A DNA stretch of 33,858 nt from Thermomucor indicae-seudaticae. Its lineage: Eukaryota > Mucoromycota > Mucoromycetes > Mucorales > Lichtheimiaceae. Both the position numbers and the translations under genes were made by a program. The notes under the pieces were generated by a model. That model was not told where the DNA came from. It saw nothing but the letters and a program-made list of their open reading frames with translations, and did not search any database. Position 1 is the first letter of the stretch. Each line of letters begins with the position of its first letter. This document shows, piece by piece, positions 20,536-32,616 of this stretch. The stretch spans positions 1 to 33,858 of the forward strand of contig JSYX01000378.1 of the NCBI GenBank assembly GCA_000787465.1. Reading direction: 5' to 3'.

Positions 20536-21552
20536 TGTAGTAAAGAAGCTGAGATATGCGTATAACGAGAAGAGGAAGATATTCACCCCGCCTTGCTTGC
20601 TTAAATAAGCTTGGCGTGATGCAAACCCTTGGAGAAACACCAATTTATCACATGAATCGTACCTTTCCCTACGGATAATCATGGTACCTGATGCAGAATA
20701 ATAGGAAAATCAGAAGTCTTACGTTTCTTTACGAGTGGTCGGTCACTGATGGGCAGACCTGCTTGGATTAAAAAGTCGTAAAACTTCCACCGGATGTAAG
20801 TGGTTTACACCATCTTTTCTTTCGGGAAGCAAAGAAAAAGGTGCAAGAGGCCATCCAATGTTAGTAGCGAGAGCGTTGTGATCATCTCGTGATTACTGTG
20901 GGTAGAGGTATTCATAGTCCAGGTAAGATTGGATTCGCCGCACCTCGCGCACTGAAAGAAGGTAAATGAAAAGGCACAGAGTGATCAAAGGTCGAAATTC
21001 ATCACCCGTCTGGTCAAACGACATGAGTCGAATTGGCCGAATTCTGGATGTTGGATTTCGGAAAGGGAACCGGAGATTTGTACGGGCTCGACAGACTTGC
21101 AGAGCTGTTTTCGGTCAACCGTGCTAGCTGCAAAATCATGTAGACATGCACTTTATATATGTTGTTATGTTACTGTTAGGCAAACTTTATTATGCTGGGG
21201 ATGTCCCTGAGATATCTCCCTTTCATGCTTGGATGTGCTGGATATGCTTTAACAAGGTACACAAAATGTGAATCACTGTTGTCGGAAACTGAGTTGCATA
21301 TGCCCCCTTTTAATCGGTCATCTTCGAAGAAATAGTAGGGTTGGATCCGTAAGCACACGCATAGAGAGTTATCATACTCCCAATCCAACGCACGCAACGA
21401 GTCATCATAGCAAGAGTGCAACGTTAAGCGCGGCTAACACCTTGAACTGAGTTTTAATAACGCCACCAAGCGAAAGCCGAGCCTACTGCAGCTTCTTCAT
21501 CTCTCTTTAATCTTGCACCAGCAGCAGCAGTGAACAACAGTAAGAAAGGGCG
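20536..21552. promoter_or_regulatory. shared divergent promoter region, Mpo1-like and Rictor genes
   Basis: About 1.0 kb between two start codons that point away from each other. No ORF here has support. Both genes must take their promoters from this stretch. I could not identify a clear TATA pair or named factor site. Confidence 0.55.
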
Positions 21553-24500
21553 ATGGACAGTGGTACGTCAGCATTGGCGCCACCGCCTCCACCACCACCA
21601 CCACCTCCACCACCGCCGCCGCCTCCTGCTCCTTCGGCAAGCGAGAGAAGTTCCTCACAAATATTGCGCGAGGTTCCTTTACTGAGATTACCCGCGATTC
21701 CTTGATGTAGTTTTTTTAACAAGAGCATACGTTTTGTAGTTAGATGACCTATTAGTAAAACTGGAACGAGAAACGAAAATGAAGTCTGGCGTAGAAAACA
21801 TGCTCGAGGTCTATTTAAAGGACAAAAAGCGAACTAAAGATCTCGAAGCGCAATTGGAAGCATATAACTCTGCCATTGAGGAAATTGTTCAACGTATTGA
21901 CGCCATCAAAACCAATGCAGGTATTTCAGAGAGAGGGAGAGCGGAGCATTGTGTAATCCCGCATAGTAGTCGTCTAACTACTCTTTGGTTTCGCAGGCGC
22001 GCACATGGCGCAAGTAACACAGAAGCTGAAAGAGCACAATTACACCGGCAATACGGTCTTTGTACCTGGACGGTCAAGGAATAAACCGCGGTCAAACAGT
22101 TCGCCCAATATTAAAGGCAAACAAAAGGCAGCGCAGGAGAATATCTCGTTTCCCGATGATGGTTCGTCGCTATTCCTTTCTAACTGGCCAACTTGTCCTA
22201 ACTGAGATTACTTGCGTAGACGCGTGGCCCATTGGAAAGCGTTTGCATCATATTGTCACTCAATTACGTGTCGACGAGTGGAAAGCAACGAAACCAGGAA
22301 CGTCGGCGGATGCACTCGTCATCAAAGAATCGAAACTGAGCAAATTAGACACTCTGCTACGTATTCTGAAAAACACGACGGATATCGATACGCATTACCC
22401 AAAGCGCAATATGGTTGCATGGTAAGGAATGGGGAAAATGTCCAAGTGGGTAATAGAAGCGAGGGGCTAATGAGCTTATAAGTTTGCGGCAGTGCGTTGC
22501 AAGTCCCAATAGGGAAGTTCGTGTGATGGGCTTAAGGGCATTGCGTCACCTGGTAGAAGGTCCAGCGGATGTCGAGCTTATGATGCAAATGCAAATCAGT
22601 ATTTTCATCGTAAGGTAAGCAGAGATGGTTGTACATTGATTGAGAGGGAAATTGTCTGGTGACTCACTATATTTCTGCGAAAAAAGATCGCTAGCACGCG
22701 ATCCCAATAATCACGAACCGGAGCGGGAGCAAACTTTAAAACTGATCCGTGCATTCATGGAATATGACGGACTGAAATATATCAAGCAGGACATAGTGCG
22801 CGCAGTGATGGCTATAGCGGAACAGTCCGATTGTCGGCTGCGAAATATATCCCTGGAGACGCTAGCAGAACTTGGTAACATGGCCAGCAATTTGGAAGAC
22901 AGTTGGCGGCAAAGATGTTCTAATGATGTGCTACTATGGTTGTAGCTATTCTGGACATAGAACTGACAGTACGTTCCGGCGGCCTCCGTGTTCTTATGCA
23001 GGCGCTCTTGGATGGTCAGTTGAACATGACAGAAGTCTTGGTACACGCCATTGTTTATGTGTTGGATGTCCCTGGCCGACGACGCTACCTACGCCCCGGT
23101 GTAGAGTTGGAAATGATCATTGCACCATTTACTGAATCGGGTAAAGGACAAAACTACGAAGAACGACTAAAGAACAGCGCCAAAGTGGTCACTTTGCTTT
23201 TAAAGAGCTGGGCAGGCGTGTTCCTAATGTGCGCAAATAACATGCGTGCAGCTCGTTCTGTGGTTCAGGCATTAAGGCTACCCATGCCGGAAACGCAGGT
23301 AATAACTGCATTGGTCGATTTTTCATTACATCTGCGTAACACGTATTGTAGAAAATTGTTTTAGACATGTTCTTTGACGTCTTCCGTGTTAAGTTACCGA
23401 AGGACTACAACAACTTTTTGGCAGGACGTCAGCATACTGTGCACATTATACCGCAGGGTAATGTCGAAACTGAGAAACCGGCTATCGGTCATTCCGGTCC
23501 TGGAACAGTTTTGGCGGGCGCTAGTATCAACGAGATCATGAAAGGCTTTGGACCGGTAGATGCGTTTAATCACGACTCCATCGTCGGGAACGGCGCGACT
23601 ACCAAGAATAACGAGAGACTAAAGATGCTTGATCACCACTTGTGTATTTTACTGATCATCTTCATCGACGCTAACATACTGATGGCATTGGTCGATATGG
23701 TGAAATCAGACGACTTGTATATTTCAAGAAAAGCGACTTTATTGATCGGCGAGATACTACAGCTCTCCACCCGTCTACTACCAATCCTGATGGCAATACA
23801 GGTTCAGTCGTTACCACAGCTTTTTGCACTGGCATCCAACTTCGAGGATGAACAAGTACGACATAATGCAACAGCTGCTTTGGCGCATATCGACAGATTG
23901 ACTCGTGCGCAAGTACGATATGCGGCACCTGCGGTGAGCATCACGAAAGAAGAAAGGCTTGCCAATGCGATACGTACACAAGAAAAAGTACATGAAGTGA
24001 AGTTAAAGATCGGATATGCGATCGATGATGCACACTTTCGGCAGCTGTTAATGGACACTCAGGTGCTCAATACCAAAGACTATACCAAATGGAGCTGGGA
24101 AAGCATAACTGAACTATTGCAAGGCCCATTATTGAATCCGCGACGTCTTGACGAAGCTATGCGTGGCAAAAAGTTCATCAAACGCCTGCTGGCATTTTAT
24201 CGTCCTTTTTCACATCGATTTTCCGACATCAACGCCACTAAAGCGAATACAGCAAGGTATCTCAAAACCGGCTGCACGCTGATCACAACACTTTTGAGCA
24301 ATCCGGATGGTGTTCGGTACCTCAGCGAGAACAAGTTATTGGGACAAGTCGCTGAAGCTTTGAGCGAACTGGACCCGTTGAAAGGTGATCCTGAGACGGA
24401 GCCCATCTTTTCAAAGGAAAGAATGGAGAACACGCTCAGCCGTGGATATTTCACTCTCTTGGGTGTATTCAGCAAATATAAAGAGGGAGTACGGATCATG

Positions 24501-26256
24501 GAAAAGTTTAAAATCTTTAGCTTGTTCTATAAGCTGTCCGAATTACGGAACCGTGATGATTTGAAGGTGGCTATTATCACGAACATGGATTACAGTCTTG
24601 ATGGCCATCCTCGCGTCTTGCTCTCCAAAATAATGACATCTGGATATAACCCAATCCGACTGTTCGCAACCCAGTATCTCGGAGTGATTATGCGACAGTC
24701 TGAGAGCGAGTACAACGATTGGATAATACGTCTTTTGGTTACCCAGCTGTACGACACACACCTGGACGTTTGTCAGATGGCCGTAAACCTCTTGGACGAA
24801 GCTTGCGAAAAACAGGATAATCTTGAATTACTTGTAAAATACAGACCCAGTCTTGGACATTTGGGCGAAATCGGCAACCCGTTGTTATTAAGGTAATTTA
24901 CTTACGAGGTAGTCCATTGCAGGAAGACAAGGCCAGACAAAATTGACTCTTGCCTGCTAGATTTTTATCTACTTCGACCGGCTTCCGGTATCTGTATGCA
25001 TTAGGTTACGTCCAAAAGGAAATGGATGATTGGTTCGAGGTGAGTAAGATCAGAATACAAAGGTCAAACAACGAAGAGATCGACTGACGGGTATGCATAG
25101 TTCCGTAATCAGCAGTATGTCACACAGCTAGAGCTCTCGCTGGCGAGAGCATTGGTCAATACCCCTGAAAAGAAGACAGCAAATCCATTTGAAGAAAGAG
25201 TAGACAGCGAAAACGATTTTGAAGCCTTGTAAGCGAAGGAAACCATCTGGAAAAAGAAAACCGAGACTGATGAATCTTGTCCGACATAGACAACCTGGTG
25301 ATGGGTTAACCCCTCCCCATTTCTACGGCGAACTAACCAAGACCGAGGAAGGTTGCAATCTCCTTCGAGAGAAAGGTCACTTCCATCACTTCGCGGAGTT
25401 CATAAGGCAGCACGCCAAGGAGAATGACAATATGCAAATCATCCAGCAGCTGAAAGCTGTGTTATGGGCGGTCGGCAACATTGGCGCAACGAAGAATGGC
25501 CTTCCATTTTTAGAGGAGGAAGATATTGTAAAGGATATCGTTTCCATGGCTGAAAACAGCGAAGTTCTGTCCCTGAAAGGGTAATGGACGGCAAAATTCA
25601 TGTTGGGTTAGTGAGTAACAGGATGATTAATGTGCCCTTTGTAGAACATGCTACTACGTCCTGGGTCTTGTTGCAAAGACACAGCAAGGAGTAGAGCTCT
25701 TAGGCGAGCTTAGCTGGGAAGGCGTCATGTGTTCGAATGGCAACCCAGAAGGGTTATGCGTACCGCAAAATCTCAAAACTTTCCTGACAGTAAGTTCATG
25801 ACTTGTCTCAAAGATCTTTCAGTACCGACTGACCGTCGTCTGTCAGATACACAACTGGAAATATACCCCTGCACTTTCCGATCCACCTGTATTACCGCAA
25901 TCAATCAAAGACGATCCTATAGCCACAGATATTCTCAAAAACATTGGCGACATGAGTAATCATATTCTGACAGTCGAAGCGTCCAAGTCGTTGGCAAGGT
26001 AAGTAGTCTTCCTAAAGCTATCAGCACCACTTTTCGATTTTGACTAACGGGGATCCTTTTCAGACTTCGTCAACGGCATCCAGACTACTTCAAGCGAGTA
26101 GATGTGTTTTATTCTGTCTGTCAGCTGCTGGGAAGCTATCATTTCAGAAGCAATGTGCGAAAGTACATTCTGGAGATATTCGATATGCGATTCACTCCCG
26201 AGTTGTTGCAGCAACTAGACGAAGTTGCTGGCTGTGCAATGCTTTCATCGCAATAA
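21553..26256 (+). CDS. Rictor/Ste20/Avo3-type TORC2 subunit with HR1 repeat
   Basis: Fourteen exons join to exactly 1290 codons: 21553-21672, 21740-21920, 21997-22161, 22220-22421, 22483-22614, 22687-22874, 22946-23298, 23352-24892, 24961-25039, 25101-25228, 25290-25580, 25645-25789, 25847-25998 and 26064-26256. Rictor is the defining scaffold of TOR complex 2, which phosphorylates AGC kinases and controls actin, sphingolipid synthesis and survival. Residues 10-25 are a run of 16 prolines. Residues ~35-100 form an HR1 coiled coil (ILRELDDLLVKLERETKMKS). The armadillo-like Rictor_N region follows (FIVRSLARDPNNHEPEREQ, LETLAELAILDIEL, SGGLRVLMQALLDG, LDMFFDVFRVK). The RICTOR_M-like part is near 1032 (PPHFYGELTKTEEGC), and the RICTOR_V-like part (LWAVGNIGATKNGLPFL, CYYVLGLVAKT) and KSLARLRQRHPDYF come last. 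The first and third donors are unusual (GTTCCT, GTTCGT). It has the usual fungal length. Confidence 0.92.
21580..21627 (+). repeat. proline-codon microsatellite (16 CCN codons)
   Basis: A CCA/CCT/CCG tandem tract coding for 16 prolines nine residues into the Rictor protein. Prone to slip in length; the reverse strand reads as a poly-Gly ORF, which is an artefact. Confidence 0.9.
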
Positions 26257-26399
26257 AGGAAAAGGCAAAGCCGTTTGATCTCCGCGCATGGCGCAACTGC
26301 TGTAAACGACGCATTGATTGGTTGAGTTGTCCTGACTGAAATCTCTGTATTAACTTTTGACAAAAAGAGGCACATTTTTTCTTTTTCGACAGTGTAAAT

Positions 26400-27738
26400 A
26401 TGACTGAGGTACTTCCTGCCTCACCTGCTAGCTCCGTGGGCGGAAAGCGATACCGTTTTGCAACTGAAGTGGTGACCGTCGACAATCCTGATGATCCTCA
26501 CCATGCGGCCTCAGTTCCGATCTATCAATCGGCGACGTTTAAGCAAACCAGTGCAACGGGTGGAGGGGAGTACGATTACTCACGTAGCGGCAACCCAACC
26601 CGCACGCAGCTCGGTAAGCTCAATGGTTACCAAAGGTCAGTCAATATCTGATTTGTTTATGTATTAGAGAACCACTTGGCCAAGATTATGGGGGCAAAGC
26701 GAGCGTTTGCAGTTTCGAGCGGCATGAGTGCGTTGGATGTGATCGCACGACTCGTTCAATCGGGCGATGAGATTATTGCAGGCGATGACCTGTACGGCGG
26801 CACGAACCGACTGCTAACATTTCTCGCCAAGACACAAAACATCAAGACACACCATGTGGACACGACCAAACCGGAGTCAGTACTGCCTTACCTCGACCCG
26901 GGCCGAACCCGGCTTGTACTGCTCGAGACACCCACCAACCCACTGATCAAGATTGCCGATATCCCGACGATCGCCAAGTACGTGCATGAGCGGTGCCCTG
27001 GCGCGCTGGTGGTCGTGGACAACACCATGATGAGCCCCTACCTCCAGCGGACGCTGGACCTGGGTGCGGATATCGAGTACCATTCAGCCACCAAGTACCT
27101 TGCGGGCCACCACGACTTGATGGCCGGCGTGATTGGTACGCGCGACGAAAGCGTGGCCGAACAGCTGTACTATGTCATTAATGCAACAGGATGCGGCCTC
27201 GGGCCATTTGACTCGTGGCTCCTGCTGCGCGGCGTAAAGACCCTGGCGGTCCGGATGGACAAGCAGCAGGAGAATGCGATGAGAGTCGCAGAGTACCTCG
27301 AACAATGTGGGTTCAAGGTCCATTACCCTGGATCCAGAAAACATCCCCAGTATGAGCTGCACAAACGCATGGCAAACGGACCGGGTGCGGTCCTCAGTTT
27401 TGAAACCGGTGATATTGGTCTTTCGGAGCGCATCGTGGGTGCTGCTAAGTTGTGGAGTATCAGTGTATCCTTTGGCTGTGTAAACTCCCTTATCAGGTAT
27501 GTCATATATGCTCTTTCTCTCTGTGGCAATGAAACGCTAAAAGTTCTCTTTCTTTTCTTATAGTATGCCATGTAGAATGTCGCATGCCTCCATTCCCGCA
27601 CATGTTCGGGCAGAAAGAGCATTCCCTGAAGACTTGATTCGGCTTTGTGTTGGTATCGAAGATGTAGAAGATTTATTGGAAGACCTTCAAATGGCCATCA
27701 CATCCGCTGGCGCTTTACCAGCAGCACACTGTTCATAG
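26400..27738 (+). CDS. STR3: cystathionine beta-lyase (PLP enzyme)
   Basis: Exons 26400-26613, 26668-27496 and 27564-27738 give 405 residues, standard for the Cys/Met-metabolism PLP family. The enzyme splits cystathionine to homocysteine, pyruvate and ammonia on the way to methionine. The PLP lysine is Lys214 in SATKYLAGHHDLMAG. Also visible are YDYSRSGNPTR near the phosphate-binding Tyr/Arg, SSGMSALD, ETPTNPL, VDNTMMSPYLQ and the C-terminal substrate-binding region, with SMPCRMSHASIP rebuilt across the second intron. The VVDNT...LGADIEYHSATKYLAGH order and the lack of the gamma-lyase style ending favour beta- over gamma-lyase, but the two are close, so the exact reaction is likely rather than certain. 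It follows Rictor by 143 bp on the same strand and has a short leader; no co-regulation is implied. Confidence 0.88.
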
Positions 27739-27897
27739 AGATTTTCCTTGTACATGTACATTGTTCTTCTTTTGTTCTGTCTTACAGACTTACGCATGTG
27801 TCGTGTATTTGCAATACAGTAAAAACTAAAAACAGGAATATTGACAAATGAATAGATGCGAAGCTATATAAACTTCCTTTTCTATGAAAGGGGAATT

Positions 27898-30800
27898 CTA
27901 GTCTTCCTCTTCATCGTCATCTCTTGTTTCAACAACAATGATATCGACTGTTATATCATCTTGTTGGCCGGTGCTGTAGCTAATAGAAATGGTCATGCGG
28001 TCTCTTCCGCCATTGGCCGCCAGCAGTGAGCTGGGAGAATAAACCAGGCTGTTCAACAAGGCGTTGACGTCCTTTTTGGAGGCATCTTGTAACTCAACAG
28101 TGTGGCTCGAGAACTCGGTAGACAGCGGTAAACCAATCTTGAGCTTTCCGAAGGCCACCTCAAGGGACATCTTGACGCGGCTAGCTACAGCTGGTCCACC
28201 ACGGACATAGATGGTCTCCAGTCCTTGGAATTTGCCTGGTGCAGGGCGCTGTAGTGCCTTCTTTCGGCTTAACTGTGATTCGGGGGAAATATGCGTGAAT
28301 GGAGGAGATTCTCGGTAAACGTAAGTTTTGGGACCAACGAGCTTGAAAGGCACAGTCCAAAAGCCTGTGGAGCTGACAACAGATTGCGTCCGGGCGTCAC
28401 GATGGGGAATATCCAGGTTAAACCTCTTGAAAACTAGGTCGATCAAGCTCCCAGATTGCACCGGCAGATTGTTCGTCATTTTACCGAATAAATGGATGTT
28501 CCAGCTATTGACTACGATCTTAGTCTTTAGCTCTTGTTCTGCTAACGGACTAGGGAGTAAGAATCGGTGAACCTCCAGATAGCTCGCTGGATAAAGAACT
28601 TCCTGGGGGAGAATGGTGAACCCAGCAGCTTCGAGGGCCGCTCGATGATTGCGGACATACGACGTGATAGCCTTGGGTCCATGACAGTTGAAACATTCCG
28701 GGTCATACGTGTAGGAAGAAAACGCGTATTCGCACATTTCTCGGAACAAAGACCACCCTCGCTTGAAACGCATCAAACCTTGTGGCAGATATAGACCATC
28801 CTCATCCAGTGTCCACTCTCGATCGCTTACAAGGCTTGAGTAGTCAGAGCCGATGAATTCCAGGTTCGGATCTGGAGGTACCCGAATCCAAAGAGCATCC
28901 ATATCCATGTACGTCCCGCCATAATTGTATAAAAGCAGGCATCGAATATAGTCCGTTAAATGCCAGTAGAAATAGCTTCCTTTTTCCCACTTGTCCCAGT
29001 CTCTAAGCCAGTCTAATGTTCCTGGACCGAAATACCAGTGCCATTTCAAGAGGTTCTCCTTGTTAAAATGGACTACATGAATCTCGTAGCCCTGCTTTCG
29101 GTAGTCGTCGAAAAAGTCTTGCTCCAAGGTATTTGAAATCATGAATATCACAGCCCGCGGCTCATGGACCCACACCAATTCCAATGCTCGCCAATGTCTC
29201 TCTGTAAACGTTGAAGCATTGCTGGTCCAGCAAACCCAGTACAACAGATGCCAGTTATCGCCTTCCGAGAATTTCGATGTACGTTGTGATAACAGATCTG
29301 GGATAATCCATTCGTCGTTTTCGCCGATCTTAGAGACTTCCATATCGTCCTTGACTTTCGCACCGGAAACCTTCATGTAAGCCGGTTGGTCACGTAGCGT
29401 AACGCCTTTATAGGGATCGCATGCCAAGTTCATGGCCCGCCAGTCATCCTTTTTACCGTGACAGGGATAGCAGAGGGAGCAGGCACTGGTGTCCAGCCCA
29501 GTACATTGTTCCCGTTTGTTTGCAGCATTATCATACATGGTTTGCATCCCGGCAAGCTCAGAATCCTTAAAGCGCTTGGCAATTAGACTGTCCTCGCAAC
29601 CTTCTCCATCCTGTATCCGCGCGTCATGTATCGGTGTCACGTTGAATCCGAAAAGCCAAAGGGCAAGATTGCGGTCGTCTGCTGCCACGTAACGCTGGGG
29701 CGATTCTGCTTGAGCAATGAGATCAACAACATCATGTGAAAGTATATATAGAGTTCCGGATGTGTAGGCTGGCATAAGCGGTAGCGGATAATCTATTTTG
29801 ATGCTCTTGTCAACATTCGAGAAAGCTGGGGGCATGTTACTATTGACATGATAAAAACCGTGTAAACATTCGTACCATACCGCCTGTGCAAACGCCTTTC
29901 GCCGCTTACCGGTATACCAATCCTCTCCAGTATGCCTCTTTTGGACCTAAGTCTCGTAGCTCAGACATGACAATATCCCAGCGTGTGAATACATTGTCAT
30001 CCGTTTTAATTAAATAATCGTAACGTACGCCGGTTGACCACTGTAACGCCTTGAATAACTTTCGGCTCTGATGGGATTGCAAATCCGAAGCCGGCACCAT
30101 AAGCATGTCCTGATATAGTTCTGATTCTTGCTGCAACTTTGGTCCGAAGAGCATTTGGTCTCGTGCGGATGGTGGTTGCCCGACAACAAATCGATACGTT
30201 ACGGACACCTCACTCTCTCGATTCCGCAACAGTCGCAAGGACGATTGGCGCAACATCTGCCGTCGTTCAAAAGATTTCGAGGACCAGGAAGACAAGATGA
30301 CAACCAGCAGAGATACGGATGCAGATGATCCAACTACCAGCTCACCCGGTTTAAGTTCTGCATTCAGCATAAACGGCTGATGCATCAACTGACTCGTCGT
30401 GTACTGAAGCCTGTCCATTTGCCGTAGTGCTGCAAACATTGTCAAGAATGTTACCACAGATAGCGGAAGCACCAGCACCTTGACGGCAGTCGATTTCAGG
30501 TTGATTCGAGGACTCTGCACATCCTCAACTTTCTGGTGGTATTTTGGGCTCGATGCAAATAGTAATTTGATGATATTTGAAACCAAGAGAATAAAGCACA
30601 AAATGATCCAAATTGTGATGGGCTGATCCGATTCGATCCTGGAGTTGACGAAAGCAGAGATCGACCAGTTGATGACCGTCAGCGTTATTAACCGAACAAT
30701 CGCATTACTGACTTCGTAATGGTATAGCCATCGTCGCATCATACTCGTCGTGAGAATCCAGCTCCAATATCCCGCGAGTGCACACTATATGCAAAGAAAA

Positions 30801-31098
30801 AACCCATAGTTATAACCAGACTCATGTCTTTCGAGTCATCAACCACATCGATCTAAAGTTATATATATACCCAGAGATTAGCAACCCAAAATTCGGTCTG
30901 CGTACTCTTTAGAACAATAGCGCCACCGGAATCTCGGTACGGCACATTCCATGCTAGCCTTGCGTTTTGTACAATACCGATTGCTGAGGGTATGAGACTG
31001 AGTGTACGTAAGAGAATAATGGGGAGATGATACCGGCGAGGGACATTGAGACTAGACAGGCCTCGCTGCCGAAAGGACGGTAGACCGTTTTGTTTCAT
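27898..31098 (-). CDS. fused GT31-GT32 glycosyltransferase with cadherin-like end
   Basis: Minus-strand exons 31098-30871, 30784-29910 and 29839-27898 join to 1014 residues. Residues 1-200 hold about five hydrophobic segments, so this is not a simple type II Golgi enzyme. Residues ~215-440 look like a GT31 (beta-1,3-galactosyl/GlcNAc-transferase) domain: ILSSWSS, then KTDDNVF (338-340 in the DxD place, Asn in the third position), YWRGLVYR and YTSGTLYILSHDVV. A Cys-rich link (ACSLCYPCHGKKDDW) follows. Residues ~540-830 are a GT32/A4GALT-like domain with LTDYIRCLLLYNYGGTYMDMD (Asp680, Asp682) and WNIHLFGKMT. Residues ~880-1005 resemble a cadherin-like beta-sandwich (LLNSLVYSP...GRDRMTISISY). 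The last residues are acidic. A two-step glycan-building role in the Golgi is inferred; acceptors and donors are unknown. Confidence 0.85.
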
Positions 31099-32616
31099 AG
31101 AATACGCAGAATTCAAGGACGAAAATGGACAAGTTGTGGAGACAGTAAATGAGTCGATCGTCAGTTGTGGAAAGATTTCGTGATCAGCATGGCCAAACCA
31201 ACGCGTCTGTGCGAAGTTTGGCCCAGGGGAAAAAACAAGATCAGCCAATGCGGAGTGTAACACAGACTACTGCTCGATGTATTGGATGCTTAGTTTCGTA
31301 TCATCTGCCCCAAAAGATCCCGAATGCAGCGCATACAAAAGATGCTGTGGGTGAGCGTCGAATAGATATAACAAGTTAAGCAACCAACAGGATCAAGCAT
31401 TCTATTTCTGTTTGTTTTGTTATCCTCCGTGCTAAGTATTTAAAAGCTGGCATCTATACATTTATGTCACTGCTACCCAAATGCGTCCAGACAAGAGCAC
31501 ACAAAAATAGATGTCACGGTCTTATTGTTGTGTTCTTTACAACGGCACGTTTATATTTTCTCGGTTTGCATATTGGAAATCATTCATGCTGCCGAGATTT
31601 GGTTTAAAGAATGATTCTCGAAGGCTATTCTCTGAAGAAAAGTCTTTAACCATCGTTCAGATGCCGGCGCTAGTTGGTTAGTCCTGTTGACTGAATAACA
31701 AAATGTCTTGTTATTTATCTGCTTTGCACCATACATATAAACCTAGTTCTGAGGATAAGAAGAGCGTCAAACAACCAATACTTTAATCACAGGATCAAAA
31801 GTGACGTCTCGTTAAATTTCCTAATTTCGACGTGTACGTCACAAACATCTTCAGTTAACTAAGGCGTGACATGATATCAGCTTTTAAAGAGACAAAGTCG
31901 TTGACTCTGCTGATTAAATGGAGATTTTTCTTCTGTGCTACGCCTTCAGTAAATACTAGTTTGCGCTGTAAGTGAACTTGTCTGCGCACGAAGCTGCGTT
32001 GAAGCAAATATGCCTTTTTGTGCAGGGGCATTCTACGCTGATACTGCCTGTGTTTAGAATGTAGTATCTTTGTGCAGCGTATCGTAGCATTGAAGGGTCA
32101 ATTTGACAGGAAGGGGCACAGAAATCCTATATCACGATATCTGAGCGTTACAGCTAAAAGATATAATGACAAAAACACAGCCATGCTATCATTATTGCTC
32201 AGTTGATTTTTGGCACAAGCTAGAAGCCATTTCCATGTCAGCAAGGCGTCCAATCAGCAAGATTCTTCTGGAGATGTTGACCCCTCTCTTGCATTTATAG
32301 CAAGAATTATCCACGTTCAAACTAGCACCGAATCTCGCTCCTTGTTTATCATATATTATAGGGATTGCTTTGCATCTTCCCAATGGAAACTGTGCTGGTT
32401 ACTCGATTTATATCTACAGTAAAGCAAGGCGTAGTACGTTATACCGTCTTTTCATAACGGTCTGCAAGTGGTAAACGATATATTAGCTTGTTTCAGCGAG
32501 ATTAGGAATATGATTGCCCATTTTTAATTGGCTTACCTTCATCCTTTGGGTATGTGCAGATTTCTCCTTTTTACATTCCTCTCCCAACTTACTTTTTTTT
32601 TTAAAGAAAAAGAACT
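31099..32616. other. intergenic region, no gene seen
   Basis: About 1.5 kb, AT-richer than the genes. ORFs are short and without domain signals. An earlier in-frame ATG (31263) would extend the fused glycosyltransferase by 55 residues, but that part has no membrane or family character. The last ~100 nt are CT-rich with a T-run (32593-32602), like the leaders of real genes here. Confidence 0.5.

Noticed and set aside
21507..21728. Minus-strand ORF with a long glycine run
   Set aside because: It is the reverse complement of the proline codons of the Rictor first exon.
22212..22481. Open frame in the Rictor 5' part that gives a basic Arg/His-rich peptide
   Set aside because: The alternative frame from acceptor 22219 gives the helical sequence that continues into the Rictor N-terminal region; this one is a shadow.
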